NCBI GenBank assembly: GCA_028577615.1
Contig: JAJSDU010000028.1
Span: 1-38,425, forward strand
Direction: 5' to 3'
DNA length: 38,425 bases
DNA from: Nitrosomonas sp.
GTDB taxonomy: Bacteria > Pseudomonadota > Gammaproteobacteria > Burkholderiales > Nitrosomonadaceae
The position numbers and the translations under genes were made by a program. The notes beneath the pieces were generated by a model. It saw nothing but the letters and a program-made list of their open reading frames with translations, did not search any database and was not told the DNA's origin. Position 1 is the stretch's first letter. Each line of letters starts with the position of its first letter. Below are positions 8,438 to 19,681 of the stretch, one piece after another.

Positions 8438-9901
8438 TTAATTTTTTTCTGCTCCAGCAGAACCTTCAGCAGTTCTGCATTCTCCCACGCGGATTATTTT
8501 CATGGTATTTGTACCCCCCGTTTTTCCAACAGGTTCACCAATAGTCATCACCATGATATCCCCATTACGCACAATGCCTCTGCCGAGCAATTCATCTTCA
8601 GCAAGTTGAAGGATGACTTCCGGATCATTCAAATCCTTCCCAAACTCGACCGGGTATACGCCTCTGAAAAGCGTCACTTTCCGCCGCGTGCTTTCATGGG
8701 GACTCAATGCTACAATCGGCACCTTCGAACTTCTGCGCGACATCAGCAATGCAGTCTCACCGCTTTGTGTCAAGGCAGCAATCGCCCGGATTTTCAAACC
8801 CGTTGCAGTAAACATTGTTGCACGTGCAATTGCTTCTTCAATCGTAGCAGGATGATTGATTGGTTGCCGCCGGTCAACATTCACCAGATATTCTTTTTCA
8901 GCTTCAAGACAGACTCTCGCCATTGCCGCAACCGATTCTACCGGAAAATCCCCTGCTGCTGACTCTGCAGATAACATCACTGCGTCCGTACCATCAAGTA
9001 CCGCGTTGGCCACATCGGACACCTCAGCTCGCGTTGGAATCGGGTTGGTAATCATGGATTCCATCATTTGTGTTGCCGTCACGACAAGCTTATTATTCGT
9101 ACGCGCAGCGCGTATCATTTTCTTCTGTAATGCAGGTACTGCCGCATCACCGACTTCGATGGCAAGATCACCGCGCGCCACCATGATGGCATCAGATGCT
9201 TCAATAATGTCATCCAAGGCAAGAATAGCTTCCGATCGCTCTATTTTGGCCATGATCAGACTTCTTCCACCTGCCGCATAAAGCATTTCGCGTGCCTTTC
9301 TGACATCATCACCTGACTTGACAAACGAAACAGCCAGATAATCAGCGTTCATTTCCGCCGCAACCTTGATATCTTCTATATCTTTTGCGGTCAATGCCGG
9401 CGCACTTAATCCACCGCCTTTACGATTGATTCCTTTATTGTTGGACAGCACACCGCCCTGTTCAACAATACAGAAAATCTGATTATTGCATACCGTTGAA
9501 ACCTTCAGCACTATACGCCCGTCATCCAGCATAAGTGTTGCGTCAGTTTCGACGTCATTGGGTAATTCTTTGTAATCCAGACCAACCCTTTCCTGATTAC
9601 CCAGCATACAATCGGAGTCCAGTATAAATTTATCGCCAACATTCAACTTGATTCGACCCTGCTCAAATCTGCCGATGCGTATCTTTGGGCCTTGCAGGTC
9701 AGCCAATACACCTACAGTCTGTCCCAGCGATTGCGCAATTGATCGGGTCATCTCAGCATACTGCAAATGCTGCTCTCGCGTTCCATGCGAAAAATTGATC
9801 CGTACTACGTCAACTCCGGCGCCAATCATGTTTTCCAGGATTTTAGGATTTGAACAGCTTGCCGGACCGAGTGTGGCAACAATCTTGGTTCTACGGATCA
9901 T
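8438..9901 (-). CDS. pyk: Pyruvate kinase
   Basis: Converts phosphoenolpyruvate and ADP to pyruvate and ATP. The 487-residue protein shows the N-terminal RTKIVATLGPAS, the B-domain, the active-site segment LIMAKIERSEAI (catalytic Lys), MVARGDLAIEVG, and VVTATQMMESMI, then a C-terminal regulatory domain. It starts 36 bases after pgk ends and lies 88 bases before fba, so it is probably co-transcribed. Pyruvate kinase inside a cluster of Calvin-cycle enzymes lets carbon leave as pyruvate for biosynthesis. Confidence 0.97.
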   Translation of the reverse strand: MIRRTKIVATLGPASCSNPKILENMIGAGVDVVRINFSHGTREQHLQYAEMTRSIAQSLGQTVGVLADLQGPKIRIGRFEQGRIKLNVGDKFILDSDCMLGNQERVGLDYKELPNDVETDATLMLDDGRIVLKVSTVCNNQIFCIVEQGGVLSNNKGINRKGGGLSAPALTAKDIEDIKVAAEMNADYLAVSFVKSGDDVRKAREMLYAAGGRSLIMAKIERSEAILALDDIIEASDAIMVARGDLAIEVGDAAVPALQKKMIRAARTNNKLVVTATQMMESMITNPIPTRAEVSDVANAVLDGTDAVMLSAESAAGDFPVESVAAMARVCLEAEKEYLVNVDRRQPINHPATIEEAIARATMFTATGLKIRAIAALTQSGETALLMSRRSSKVPIVALSPHESTRRKVTLFRGVYPVEFGKDLNDPEVILQLAEDELLGRGIVRNGDIMVMTIGEPVGKTGGTNTMKIIRVGECRTAEGSAGAEKN

Positions 9902-9937
9902 TTTTTCTATCCAGCTCGTAAGGTTCTTCTGACAAGA

Positions 9938-11116
9938 TTATTTTGCACGTGACTCCAGAATTTCCACTGCGGGAAGTTTTTTACCTTCCAGAAATTCAAG
10001 GAAAGCGCCACCTGCTGTCGATATATACGATACTTTGTCGTATATATCGTATTTCTGAATAGCTGCAATCGTATCGCCACCACCCGCCAATGTAAATGCT
10101 TTTGTTTCCGCAATAGCTCGTGCAATTTTTTCAGTGCCCGCGCCGAATTGATCAAATTCGAAAACACCGACAGGGCCATTCCAGACAACCGTACCCGCTT
10201 TCATAATAATGTCTGCAAGCTCCTGCGCACTTTTCGGACCGATATCGAAGATCATGTCATCATCGGCCACTTTATCAACATCTTTCAGCACTGCCGGTTC
10301 ATTGGCATCAAATTTTTTGCCGACCACGACATCCACGGCGACAGGAATGGAAGCATCGCGCTTCATCATTTTTTCCATCAACGATTTTGCGATTGGTATC
10401 AGATCATCTTCACACAATGATTTACCGATGTTCCTGCCAGTCGCCTTGATAAAAGTATTTGCGATACCACCGCCCACCACAAGCTGATCCACTTTATCAG
10501 ATAGTGATTCAAGCACCGTCAGTTTGGTCGAAACTTTCGAACCGCCAACAATTGCGACCATAGGTCTGGCTGGGTTATCCAGCGCTCTGGTCAGCGCATC
10601 CAGCTCTTCTGTCAGCAGAATACCAGCACACGCCACAGGCGCATATTGTGCAATACCATAAGTTGAAGCCTGAGCACGGTGCGCGGTACCAAAAGCATCC
10701 ATGACAAAGATATCGCATAAACCAGCATATTTTCTGGCGGTTTCTTCCAGATTTTTCTTTTCGCCTTTGTTGATTCTGCAGTTTTCCAGAACAACCAGCT
10801 CGCCTTCAGCAACATCAAAACCGCCATTTACCCAGTCTTTAATTAATCGCACAGGTTTGTTTAAGCGAGCTGCAATATTATCTGCAACCGGCTTCAAAGA
10901 GTTTTCTTCTGACCATTCACCTTCTTCTGGGCGCCCCAGATGTGATGTCACCATCACCTTAGCACCGGCATTCAGACAATGATTAATAGTGGCCATTGAG
11001 GCCGTAATCCGCGCATCCGATGTTACTTTCCCATCTTTCACGGGCACATTCAAATCGGCACGGATAAAAACACGTTTGCCCTTGAGATCAAGGTCTACAA
11101 GCTTTATAACAGACAC
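9938..11116 (-). CDS. pgk: Phosphoglycerate kinase
   Basis: Reversible phosphate transfer between 1,3-bisphosphoglycerate and ADP, used in glycolysis and, in reverse, in CO2 fixation. The 392-residue product has the N-terminal substrate motif [20 protein letters not shown], the hinge region with [10 protein letters not shown], and the C-terminal nucleotide-binding GAGTEKI and [10 protein letters not shown]. The start is GTG at 11116, supported by GGAG six bases upstream. A 177-base gap holding an imperfect hairpin separates it from gap. Confidence 0.97.
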   Translation of the reverse strand: MSVIKLVDLDLKGKRVFIRADLNVPVKDGKVTSDARITASMATINHCLNAGAKVMVTSHLGRPEEGEWSEENSLKPVADNIAARLNKPVRLIKDWVNGGFDVAEGELVVLENCRINKGEKKNLEETARKYAGLCDIFVMDAFGTAHRAQASTYGIAQYAPVACAGILLTEELDALTRALDNPARPMVAIVGGSKVSTKLTVLESLSDKVDQLVVGGGIANTFIKATGRNIGKSLCEDDLIPIAKSLMEKMMKRDASIPVAVDVVVGKKFDANEPAVLKDVDKVADDDMIFDIGPKSAQELADIIMKAGTVVWNGPVGVFEFDQFGAGTEKIARAIAETKAFTLAGGGDTIAAIQKYDIYDKVSYISTAGGAFLEFLEGKKLPAVEILESRAK

Positions 11117-11145
11117 GGTAAACTCCAGATTGTCTTAAAATAAAT

Positions 11146-11174
11146 AAAGGATAGCATTCATTCTGCTACCCTTT
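11146..11174 (-). terminator. Imperfect hairpin in the gap-pgk spacer (attenuator or mRNA-end signal)
   Basis: On the minus strand AAAGGGTAGCA and TGCTATCCTTT form an 11-bp stem with one mismatch and a 7-base loop. The sequence ATTTATTTT follows. It could terminate part of the gap transcripts or protect an mRNA end; the T-run is interrupted. Confidence 0.35.
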
Positions 11175-11293
11175 ATCCCAAATTAATCAAAAGCGGATTT
11201 CAGCGAACAATTCTAGTAGCTGACAACGCTTAAAATATTCACATATCACTGCTAAAATGCGTTACGCAATTTACTCAGATAACCATAAATTAA

Positions 11294-12307
<1,014 letters not shown>

Positions 12308-12358
12308 TTATATAAAAATTCTGTCATTAACAAGCTCAAAACTGCCTTGTAAAAATTT

Positions 12359-14374
12359 CTACAGCACTTCTTTAGCCGCCTTAACCACATTTGCGACTGT
12401 AAAACCGAAATGCTCGAATAAAACATTCGCAGGCGCAGACTCACCGAATGTATCGATACCAACAACGGCGCCTTCCAGACCAACATATTTACGCCAGTAA
12501 TCCGTAACACCCGCTTCAATTGCCACACGCGGCACACCTCGCAACAAAACACTTTCCTGATAAGTTTTATCCTGGCGATCAAATATACTGGTACATGGCA
12601 TGGAAACAACTCTAGATTTAATGCTTTCTTTCGCCAATGCTGCTTGTGCCTGCATAGCCAGACCGACTTCGGAGCCGGTCGCTATCAAAATGACTTGCGG
12701 GCGCCCGCTATCCGCTTCAGACAAAATATAACCACCCTTGTCAATAAGTTTGATTGATGTCGCATCGCGTTTCTGGAAAGGCAAATTCTGGCGACTGAAA
12801 ATCAATGTGGAAGGGCCTTCTTTCCGCTCTATTGAACGTGCCCAAGCAACTGTTGATTCAACTGTATCGCATGGACGCCATACATCCATATTCGGTATCA
12901 GCCGTAAGGTTGCTGTCTGTTCGACAGGCTGATGTGTTGGACCGTCTTCCCCCAAACCGATGGAATCATGCGTAAACACGAACAAATTACGTATTTTCAT
13001 CAAGGCAGCCATACGCAATGCATTGCGTGCGTATTCCGAGAACATCAGGAAGGTCGCACCATAGGGAATTAATCCGCCATGCAGCGATATGCCGTTCATT
13101 ATGGCGCTCATGCCGAATTCCCGTACACCGTAATAAACATAGTTACCACCTGTTTCTCTGCTCACACCGTTGGATCCAGACCATAATGTGAGATTCGAAC
13201 CTGCCAGATCAGCCGACCCGCCAATCAATTCCGGCAGCACAGGCGCCAAACCTTCTATAGCGTTTTGTGAAGCTTTACGGCTTGCGATGGTTTCCGCTTT
13301 TCCATTGACTTCATTGATCACAGCATCTACATGACTTGCCCAGTTATCGGGTAGATCACCTTTCATGCGGCGTTTAAATTCAGCGGACTCAGCCGGATAT
13401 TTATTGGTATACTCAGTGAACTTCTGGTTCCATTCATCTTCAAGTTGTTGTCCCTTAACTACGGCATTCCATGCTTTGTAGACTTCATCCGGAATTTCAA
13501 ATGGCGGATGATGCCAACCAATATGCGGACGTGCCGCAGCTATCTCAGCATCACCCAACGCTGCGCCATGCACTGCGTGCGTATTTGCCATATTTGGAGA
13601 CCCCATACCAATAACTGTTTTGCAACAAATCATGGTCGGCTTATCGTTAACACGTTTTGCAGCTTCGATTGCGCCCTCAATGGCAACCGGATCATGCCCA
13701 TTTACGTTCGGTACCACATGCCATCCATATGCCTCAAACCGTTTCGGTGTATCATCGGTGAACCAGCCTTCAACATGACCGTCTATCGAGATGCCATTAT
13801 CATCATAAAAACAAATCAGCTTACCCAATCCCAATGTACCCGCGAGCGAACAAGCCTCATGGGAAATACCCTCCATCAAGCAGCCATCTCCAAGAAACAC
13901 ATACGTATAGTGATTAACAATATCGAAACCCGGACGGTTGAATTGTGCCGCCAATACTTTCTCGGCTAGAGCCATGCCCACCGCATTGGTGATACCCTGC
14001 CCCAATGGCCCTGTGGTCGTTTCTACGCCAGGTGTATATCCATATTCCGGATGTCCTGGCGTTTTCGAATGCAATTGCCTGAACTGCTTGATATCTTCCA
14101 TTGACAAATCGTAACCAGTCAAATGCAGCAATGCGTAAATCAGCATTGATCCATGCCCGTTTGACAAAACGAAACGATCGCGATCAAACCATTTGGGGTT
14201 CTTGGGATTGTGCCGCAGATGATGTATCCACAACACCTCGGCAATTTCCGCCATCCCCATTGGCATCCCTGGATGACCAGAATTAGCCTTTTGCACAGCA
14301 TCCATTGCCAATGCGCGTACAGCACTGGTCAGGTTCTTGAATATCGGTTCTTCAAAATCTTTAAATGTATCCAT
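12359..14374 (-). CDS. tkt: Transketolase
   Basis: Thiamine-diphosphate enzyme moving two-carbon units between sugar phosphates in the pentose phosphate and Calvin cycles. The 671-residue product has the N-terminal [17 protein letters not shown], the ThDP/metal motif [13 protein letters not shown] followed by [12 protein letters not shown], the second-domain [17 protein letters not shown], and a C-terminal domain ending in the usual transketolase manner. The start is supported by GGGGAG 8 bases upstream. It is the first gene of the tkt-gap-pgk-pyk-fba group, so the operon promoter should lie in 14375-14570; I could not pick one with confidence. Confidence 0.97.
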   Translation of the reverse strand: MDTFKDFEEPIFKNLTSAVRALAMDAVQKANSGHPGMPMGMAEIAEVLWIHHLRHNPKNPKWFDRDRFVLSNGHGSMLIYALLHLTGYDLSMEDIKQFRQLHSKTPGHPEYGYTPGVETTTGPLGQGITNAVGMALAEKVLAAQFNRPGFDIVNHYTYVFLGDGCLMEGISHEACSLAGTLGLGKLICFYDDNGISIDGHVEGWFTDDTPKRFEAYGWHVVPNVNGHDPVAIEGAIEAAKRVNDKPTMICCKTVIGMGSPNMANTHAVHGAALGDAEIAAARPHIGWHHPPFEIPDEVYKAWNAVVKGQQLEDEWNQKFTEYTNKYPAESAEFKRRMKGDLPDNWASHVDAVINEVNGKAETIASRKASQNAIEGLAPVLPELIGGSADLAGSNLTLWSGSNGVSRETGGNYVYYGVREFGMSAIMNGISLHGGLIPYGATFLMFSEYARNALRMAALMKIRNLFVFTHDSIGLGEDGPTHQPVEQTATLRLIPNMDVWRPCDTVESTVAWARSIERKEGPSTLIFSRQNLPFQKRDATSIKLIDKGGYILSEADSGRPQVILIATGSEVGLAMQAQAALAKESIKSRVVSMPCTSIFDRQDKTYQESVLLRGVPRVAIEAGVTDYWRKYVGLEGAVVGIDTFGESAPANVLFEHFGFTVANVVKAAKEVL

Positions 14375-14744
14375 TAGTTTGCACTCCCCTATCTATTTTT
14401 TTAAGAATCAAATTTACTTATATATCTTTTTTATATGAAGAAGAACCGTCTACTTACTTCGATCCTAGCCGACGAATAATATTTTGCATCGTTACTCGCA
14501 AGCAGCAACACCGGAAAAATCAAACATTATTACTTAAATTGAAGTCGCCAGACAACATCAAAAAGCCCAAAAAAACGACAGCATCTTTATATGATGCTGG
14601 CTTGACTTGCTCAATGTTATGGAAATTGTGCGTAATGGTTATTCCGGTTTGCTCATGGCAGCCATCTTCGAAAGAGCGGTCATTCCGTTATTCAACAACA
14701 CTTATATTTCAAGTTAATGGAAGACGGAAACCGGTACTGCGGCG
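14375..14744. other. 370-base AT-rich gene-free stretch between lapA and tkt
   Basis: It holds the presumed tkt promoter region and a terminator hairpin at 14569-14601. No convincing gene is visible on either strand. In related genomes lapB (a TPR protein) usually follows lapA here. I found no recognisable lapB remnant in the minus-strand frames I read. Confidence 0.6.
14569..14601 (-). terminator. Rho-independent terminator downstream of lapA
   Basis: On the minus strand CAGCATC-ATATAAA-GATGCTG is followed by TCGTTTTTTT: a 7-bp perfect stem, 7-base loop and a run of seven Ts. It lies about 145 bases past the lapA stop and would end the aroA/cmk/rpsA/ihfB/lapA transcript before tkt. Confidence 0.7.
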
Positions 14745-14951
14745 CTACCTTTCTGCAGTCGGACATCGTGATGTCGTAAAGATGGTCAAAAATACACCTA
14801 ACGCAAAAAAAACCAACAGAACAACACTTAACGGTATTTCTATAGAGCGATCTTCAAAATAATACAAAGTGATATTTTCAGAATTCATTGCAGAAAAGCT
14901 TGCAAATAAGAAAAAAATGATTAAACGCAGTGACCAGATTATTACTTGCAT
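14745..14951 (-). CDS. lapA: LapA-like (DUF1049) inner-membrane protein, C-terminally short
   Basis: A 68-residue protein with two predicted membrane helices (about residues 4-22 and 40-59) joined by a short loop, MNSENITLYYFEDRSIEIPLS. This matches the LapA/YciS pattern, and its place after ihfB is the usual one. LapA works with LapB at the inner membrane to control lipopolysaccharide synthesis. E. coli LapA has 102 residues; here the cytoplasmic tail after the second helix is only about 9 residues (TSRCPTAER), and lapB is not next door. The distance to ihfB (230 bases) is also unusually long. It may be a decaying or shortened gene; a functional short form is possible. Confidence 0.65.
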   Translation of the reverse strand: MQVIIWSLRLIIFFLFASFSAMNSENITLYYFEDRSIEIPLSVVLLVFFALGVFLTIFTTSRCPTAER

Positions 14952-15181
14952 GATAAATTAGGCTCAAAAGATTTATAAAAAGTCCTTACCAAAATTGCGT
15001 GTGCCACACGACACCAACAAGTGTTTAAACATCAAGCATATCCAGCCTTCGCAATAATTCTGAATATATCAATCTTTAGTTAGCTGGCTATAACACAATC
15101 AAACGATTAACTTTCATGCAGACAACCTTTTATAGCAACCCACCCACCGTTTTCCACTTGTTATCTACATAAAAAGAGATT

Positions 15182-15469
15182 TCATTGTTTTTTATAATCA
15201 ACACGCTCTCTCATTTCCTTGCCTGCTTTAAAATGCGGCACATATTTTGCCGGAACTTTTACTTTTTCACCCGACTTGGGGTTCCGACCAACTCTTGGAG
15301 GCCTGTAGTTAAGATCAAAACTGCCAAAACCTCGAATTTCTATCCGCTGTCCATTCGAAAGACTTTTAGCCATTGCATCGATAATCATCTTAACAGAAAG
15401 CTCTGCATCTTTTGCTACGAGCTGCGGAAAACGTGCCGCCAGCCGGGAAATCAATTCTGATTTCGTCAT
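15182..15469 (-). CDS. ihfB: Integration host factor subunit beta
   Basis: DNA-bending nucleoid protein that pairs with IhfA and acts in transcription, recombination and replication. The 95-residue product starts [11 protein letters not shown]. It has the conserved [20 protein letters not shown] and the beta-arm tip GRNPKSG (61-67) carrying the proline that intercalates into DNA. Its length is within one residue of E. coli IhfB (94). It begins 12 bases after the rpsA stop, with AAGGA upstream, so it is very likely co-transcribed with rpsA as in E. coli. Confidence 0.97.
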   Translation of the reverse strand: MTKSELISRLAARFPQLVAKDAELSVKMIIDAMAKSLSNGQRIEIRGFGSFDLNYRPPRVGRNPKSGEKVKVPAKYVPHFKAGKEMRERVDYKKQ

Positions 15470-15481
15470 GAATAAAATTCC

Positions 15482-17191
15482 TTATTGCTCTGTATTTTTA
15501 CTATCCATTTTTGCTTTTAGCAGTGCACCCAGACTGGTTGTGCCAGCATTTGCCGGCGCTTTAATTTTCTGCATTGCGGTTGTTTCGTCTGATTTATCCT
15601 TAGCTTTGATCGAAAGATTAATAGCGCGATTCTTCCGGTCAACGTTGATAATCATCGCTTCCACCTTCTCACCTTCTTTCAGGTGTGTACGAATATCTTC
15701 AACCCGGTCTCTTGATATCTCAGACGCACGCAAATAACCTTCGATATCATCCGCCAAAGCTATTACAGCACCCTTGGCATCAATGGATTTCACTGTTCCT
15801 TCAACAATACTATTCTTGTCATGCTCAGCAACAAAGTGATTGAAAGGATCATCCTCCAGCTGTTTAATACCCAGTGAAATTCTTTCCCGTTCGACATCGA
15901 TAGACAAAATAACCGCCTCTACCTCATCGCCTTTTTTATAATGACATACCGCTTCTTCACCCGCCTGACTCCACGACAAGTCAGATAAATGCACCAATCC
16001 ATCAATATTTCCAGGTAAACCTATAAATACGCCAAAATCAGTAATAGATTTGATCTGCCCCTTAACTTTGTCACCCTTTTCATGATTCATGGAAAATTCT
16101 TCCCAAGGATTCACCTGACACTGTTTCATGCCCAGCGATATACGACGACGCTCTTCGTCAATCTCAAGTATCATTACCTCAACTTCGTCGCCCAACTGAA
16201 CTACTTTTGACGGATAAACATTTTTGTTCGTCCAATCCATTTCAGACACATGAACAAGCCCTTCGATACCCTGCTCAATTTCAATGAATGCACCGTAATC
16301 GGTAAGATTCGTGACCTTACCGAATAAACGGGTGCGTGGAGGATAACGGCGTGACAGTCCCACCCAAGGGTCCTCTGTCAGTTGTTTCAAGCCCAGCGAA
16401 ACGCGATTTTTTTCCTGATCAAATTTAAGTACCTTGGCCGTAACCTCATCTCCAATATTGACTACCTCAGAAGGATGTTTGACCCGTCTCCAAGCCAGAT
16501 CGGTAATATGCAGCAATCCGTCAATCCCACCCAGATCAACAAATGCACCATAATCGGTAATATTTTTGACAATGCCTTGAACCACTGCACCTTCTTCAAG
16601 ACTTGCCAATAGCGACTGGCGATCCGCACCCTGCGTTTCTTCAAGAACAGCACGACGCGAAACCACAACATTATTGCGCTTACGGTCAAGCTTAATTACC
16701 TTGAATTCCATTTCCTTGTTTTCATAAGGCGTAGTGTCCTTTACCGGACGGATATCAACCAGTGAACCGGGTAAGAATGCGCGAATACCATTAATCATAG
16801 CAGTCAGGCCGCCTTTAACCTTACCATTGACCATACCTGTCACAATCGCACCGCTTTCCATGGCTTCTTCAAGATCATGCCATGCTGTTAAACGCTTGGC
16901 CTTATCGCGCGACAAGCGCGTCTCACCATAACCGTCTTCAAGTGTTTCAATCGCTACACTAACAAAATCGCCTGGCTTTACCTCGATCTCACCTCTGTCG
17001 TTCTTAAATTCTTCAACCGGAATATAGCTTTCCGATTTCAATCCTGCATTGACAACGACAATATTGTAATCAACACGAACAACCTCGGCCGTGATCACTT
17101 CACCAACGCGCATTTCCTGGCGCGCAAGACTTTCTTCGAACAGCTGGGCAAAACTTTCTGAGGACTTTGTTACAGTAGAAGCAGTAGTCAT
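15482..17191 (-). CDS. rpsA: 30S ribosomal protein S1
   Basis: mRNA-binding ribosomal protein needed for translation of most messages with weak Shine-Dalgarno sequences. The 569-residue product is a chain of six S1 domains. The last four repeat the GxVxxxxDFGxFV-type pattern (for example [19 protein letters not shown] and [20 protein letters not shown]). The first two, more divergent, domains bind the ribosome in the known family. Length is the usual one for proteobacteria (E. coli 557). The start has no strong ribosome site, typical of rpsA. The leader contains a hairpin (17211-17235) and a cmk-end terminator-like hairpin (17256-17275). Confidence 0.97.
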   Translation of the reverse strand: MTTASTVTKSSESFAQLFEESLARQEMRVGEVITAEVVRVDYNIVVVNAGLKSESYIPVEEFKNDRGEIEVKPGDFVSVAIETLEDGYGETRLSRDKAKRLTAWHDLEEAMESGAIVTGMVNGKVKGGLTAMINGIRAFLPGSLVDIRPVKDTTPYENKEMEFKVIKLDRKRNNVVVSRRAVLEETQGADRQSLLASLEEGAVVQGIVKNITDYGAFVDLGGIDGLLHITDLAWRRVKHPSEVVNIGDEVTAKVLKFDQEKNRVSLGLKQLTEDPWVGLSRRYPPRTRLFGKVTNLTDYGAFIEIEQGIEGLVHVSEMDWTNKNVYPSKVVQLGDEVEVMILEIDEERRRISLGMKQCQVNPWEEFSMNHEKGDKVKGQIKSITDFGVFIGLPGNIDGLVHLSDLSWSQAGEEAVCHYKKGDEVEAVILSIDVERERISLGIKQLEDDPFNHFVAEHDKNSIVEGTVKSIDAKGAVIALADDIEGYLRASEISRDRVEDIRTHLKEGEKVEAMIINVDRKNRAINLSIKAKDKSDETTAMQKIKAPANAGTTSLGALLKAKMDSKNTEQ

Positions 17192-17210
17192 TATTAAAAA
17201 TACCTGATAT

Positions 17211-17235
17211 CTTTCCTTTTTTTAAAGAAGGAAAG
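17211..17235 (-). promoter_or_regulatory. Hairpin in the rpsA mRNA leader
   Basis: CTTTCCTT and AAGGAAAG form an 8-bp perfect stem 20 bases before the rpsA ATG on the minus strand. The purine arm AAGGAAAG is the only good Shine-Dalgarno-like sequence nearby and lies inside the stem. E. coli rpsA is autoregulated through a folded leader; a similar role here is inference. Confidence 0.4.
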
Positions 17236-17243
17236 GTTAGTTA

Positions 17244-17275
17244 AAAAAATTACCTGAAACAGGCAGGACTGTTTC
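17244..17275 (-). terminator. Terminator-like hairpin at the end of cmk
   Basis: On the minus strand GAAACAG-TCCTGC-CTGTTTC (17256-17275) is followed by AGGTAA and then seven Ts. The stem is 7 bp and overlaps the cmk stop codon. It could partly uncouple rpsA from cmk/aroA. The T-run starts six bases past the stem, so efficiency is uncertain. Confidence 0.45.
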
Positions 17276-17960
17276 AAATCCGCTCGTCACTTGTATTGCA
17301 GGCTCCATACCAATCCAGCACACTATTTTGAGCCTGTAAAATAGAAAGCGAGGTTGTATCAAGCAACCTCGCATCCAAACACTTCTGTAAAGGCGCTACC
17401 TTGCGATTACTATCGCGCTCATCACGCTTGCGTATCTCTTCCTGCAAGGAATTAATGTTAGCACTTATTCCTTTCTCTATCAACTGCTTATAGCGCCTTT
17501 GCGCACGGACTTCAGCACTTGCCGTTAAATAAACCTTCAGCACTGCATCAGGAAAGATAACAGAGCCCATGTCACGTCCATCAGTAACCAATCCTGGCAA
17601 TTGACGAAAAGTGCGTTGACGCGCTATCAGAGATTCTCTAACACTTTGACAAGAAGCCAGTCTTGAAGCCAATGCACCACATTGTTCCGTACGGATAGCA
17701 TCCGTCACCTGTCTGCCGTCCAGAAAAATATCGCTATTCTCAAAAACAACATCAAGATTAGCCGCAATTTCAACAAGCGCATCTTCATCAGCAATATCAA
17801 CACCCTCCTGCAAGGACTTTAATGCCACTAATCGATACAACGCCCCGCTATCCAAGTAATGAAAGCCAAGCTCTTTCGCCACTCGCTGCGCAACAGTGCC
17901 TTTGCCGGATGCGGAAGGACCATCAATGGTTATTACCGGAATAATCTTGTCATGCGTCAT
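17274..17960 (-). CDS. cmk: Cytidylate kinase
   Basis: Phosphorylates CMP and dCMP with ATP for pyrimidine nucleotide supply. The 228-residue protein has the P-loop GPSASGKGT (14-22), the CMP-binding segment HYLDSGALYR, and VTDGRDMGSVIFPDA, then the LID-like RRYKQLIEKG. Length matches the family (E. coli 227). It lies 26 bases after aroA and immediately before rpsA, the standard aroA-cmk-rpsA order. Confidence 0.97.
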   Translation of the reverse strand: MTHDKIIPVITIDGPSASGKGTVAQRVAKELGFHYLDSGALYRLVALKSLQEGVDIADEDALVEIAANLDVVFENSDIFLDGRQVTDAIRTEQCGALASRLASCQSVRESLIARQRTFRQLPGLVTDGRDMGSVIFPDAVLKVYLTASAEVRAQRRYKQLIEKGISANINSLQEEIRKRDERDSNRKVAPLQKCLDARLLDTTSLSILQAQNSVLDWYGACNTSDERI

Positions 17961-17986
17961 GATTGCGCTTTCTCACATTCCATTTC

Positions 17987-19288
17987 TCAGGAATGCATAA
18001 TACGTTGGAATTGACCAAAAAAATCAGGAAAAGTCTTCGACACACAGCCCGGATCATTAATGCGCACAGGTGCACCAAAAGCCACCAGAGAAAAACACAT
18101 GGCCATACGATGATCATCATAAGTATCTATTGCAGCATGAGCTTTCAAACCATGTTCCGGCGGCGTGATCTGCAAATAATCACTGCCTTCCTCTACATAT
18201 GCTCCCAATTTTCTGAGCTCCCTGGACATCGCAGCGAGACGGTCTGTTTCCTTCAGTCGCCAACTGGCAATATTCCTAAGCGTAGTCACGCCTTCGGCAA
18301 ACAACGCCACCACAGCCAGAGTCATGGCCGCGTCCGGAATATGATTACAATCCAGATCAATCGCACGCAACAACTTATTTTCTCTGCGCGCACTACTCGA
18401 TTCAATCCAGTCAGACCCCATCTCGATCCTGGCGCCCATTTGCGCCAAAGCACCTGCGAAATGCACGTCACCCTGCGCGCTCTCGCGCCCGACACCCAGC
18501 ACACGAACCGGACCGCCGCCAACAGCGCCTGCGGCCAGAAAATACGAAGCTGAAGACGCATCTCCTTCTATTATTATCTCACCCGGACTACGATAGTATT
18601 GATGCGCAGACAAAGTAAACTTCTGCCATGCTTCTCGCCTGACAGTTACACCGAAACGTTTCATCTGCTCCAACGTCAATGCCACATAGGGTTGTGAAAT
18701 CAATTCACCGGAAACCTGGATCACCGATTCTTTTCCGGTAATCGGCAACGCCATCAGCAGTCCGGTCAGAAATTGACTTGAAACATTTCCTTTTACAGTC
18801 AGATGGATGGATTCATGTCGAATCATCGCGGGCTTGATTTCCAACGGCGGATAACCCGGATTACTCATATAATTGATATTCGCACCCAATTCACGCAAGG
18901 CATCGACAAGGTCACCGATAGGTCTTTCATGCATTCGCGCCACACCGGACATCCGATAATGTCCCTGCATTAGCGCAAGCACAGCAACCAAAGGACGAAA
19001 AGCCGTACCGGCGTTACCCAAAAATAATTCGGCACGCTTTTCTTTAAACTGACCTCCGGTACCCGTAATCTGATAGCTGTTCTCTCCCGTCCGCTTAATA
19101 TCGACACCTAGAACCTCCAATGCTTTCAGCATATGCAGGGTATCATCTGAAGCGAGCAAATCACGGACATGCGTTGTACCCTCCGCCAAGGCGGACAGCA
19201 GCAAAATACGGTTGGATATGCTTTTAGAACCGGGTAGCTGAACAGTACCGCACGCCGTTCTTACAACCGGCAAATCAAGCCATTTCAT
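17987..19288 (-). CDS. aroA: 3-phosphoshikimate 1-carboxyvinyltransferase (EPSP synthase)
   Basis: Sixth step of the shikimate pathway: transfers the enolpyruvyl group from PEP to shikimate 3-phosphate. The 433-residue product has [19 protein letters not shown] near the N-terminus, the signature [16 protein letters not shown], the catalytic Asp region [12 protein letters not shown], and [13 protein letters not shown]. These are class I EPSP synthase features. It is the first minus-strand gene of this group; the pheA/hisC/tyrA genes that often precede it are not present, and a 393-base gap with an opposing promoter lies upstream. Confidence 0.97.
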   Translation of the reverse strand: MKWLDLPVVRTACGTVQLPGSKSISNRILLLSALAEGTTHVRDLLASDDTLHMLKALEVLGVDIKRTGENSYQITGTGGQFKEKRAELFLGNAGTAFRPLVAVLALMQGHYRMSGVARMHERPIGDLVDALRELGANINYMSNPGYPPLEIKPAMIRHESIHLTVKGNVSSQFLTGLLMALPITGKESVIQVSGELISQPYVALTLEQMKRFGVTVRREAWQKFTLSAHQYYRSPGEIIIEGDASSASYFLAAGAVGGGPVRVLGVGRESAQGDVHFAGALAQMGARIEMGSDWIESSSARRENKLLRAIDLDCNHIPDAAMTLAVVALFAEGVTTLRNIASWRLKETDRLAAMSRELRKLGAYVEEGSDYLQITPPEHGLKAHAAIDTYDDHRMAMCFSLVAFGAPVRINDPGCVSKTFPDFFGQFQRIMHS

Positions 19289-19681
19289 GCTATCTCATTT
19301 TTTCAAAAGGATGGATAATAACGCAAATGAACAACAAGCTACAAAATATTATTGACACAAATGATCGCACATTGACAGCATAAAAATACGGCATAAAATA
19401 AAAAAGCCTTCTTTGGACTAATGCCAGATTCCTGCTTCTTCTGGAAATATTTGCAGCAAACCCGGGAAACAGCGATCAACTTTGGCTGCGAATAAGATTA
19501 TCCGAATGAATAATCTATTGCACGAATCCTTCTGCTATTATAAATTTCCCTGTATTCACCGCCGTGATAGTTTCGGCGACCAACGCTCAGGTACCCTGAA
19601 TAAGGTATTTTGCGCATGCATGAATAACAGAAGAAAAATAATAACGCCCCAATATCATTACACTTTTAAAGAGGATTAGAC
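19289..19681. other. 393-base intergenic region between divergent aroA and the 84-residue membrane-protein gene
   Basis: It contains a strong plus-strand promoter (19372-19399) and about 280 bases of apparent leader before the plus-strand start at 19682. A small inverted repeat, CGCCG-N9-CGGCG, lies near 19560-19580. No convincing coding frame was seen. A small RNA or structured leader is possible but cannot be recognised by eye. The aroA promoter should also be here. Confidence 0.5.
19372..19399 (+). promoter_or_regulatory. Sigma-70 promoter upstream of the 84-residue membrane-protein gene
   Basis: A perfect TTGACA (19372-19377) and TAAAAT (19394-19399) are separated by 16 bases. A second perfect TTGACA lies 20 bases earlier at 19352. 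This is the closest match to consensus that I noticed in the window. Transcription would run toward 19682. Confidence 0.55.

Noticed and set aside
14365-14862. Plus-strand open frame of 165 codons across the lapA-tkt gap
   Set aside because: It overlaps the tkt start, the terminator and lapA on the other strand, has no ribosome site and encodes an unpatterned Lys/Arg/Ser-rich sequence.
19482-19679. Plus-strand frame of 65 codons in the aroA upstream region
   Set aside because: No ribosome site and no recognisable pattern; it ends right before the better supported 84-codon gene and is most likely leader sequence.
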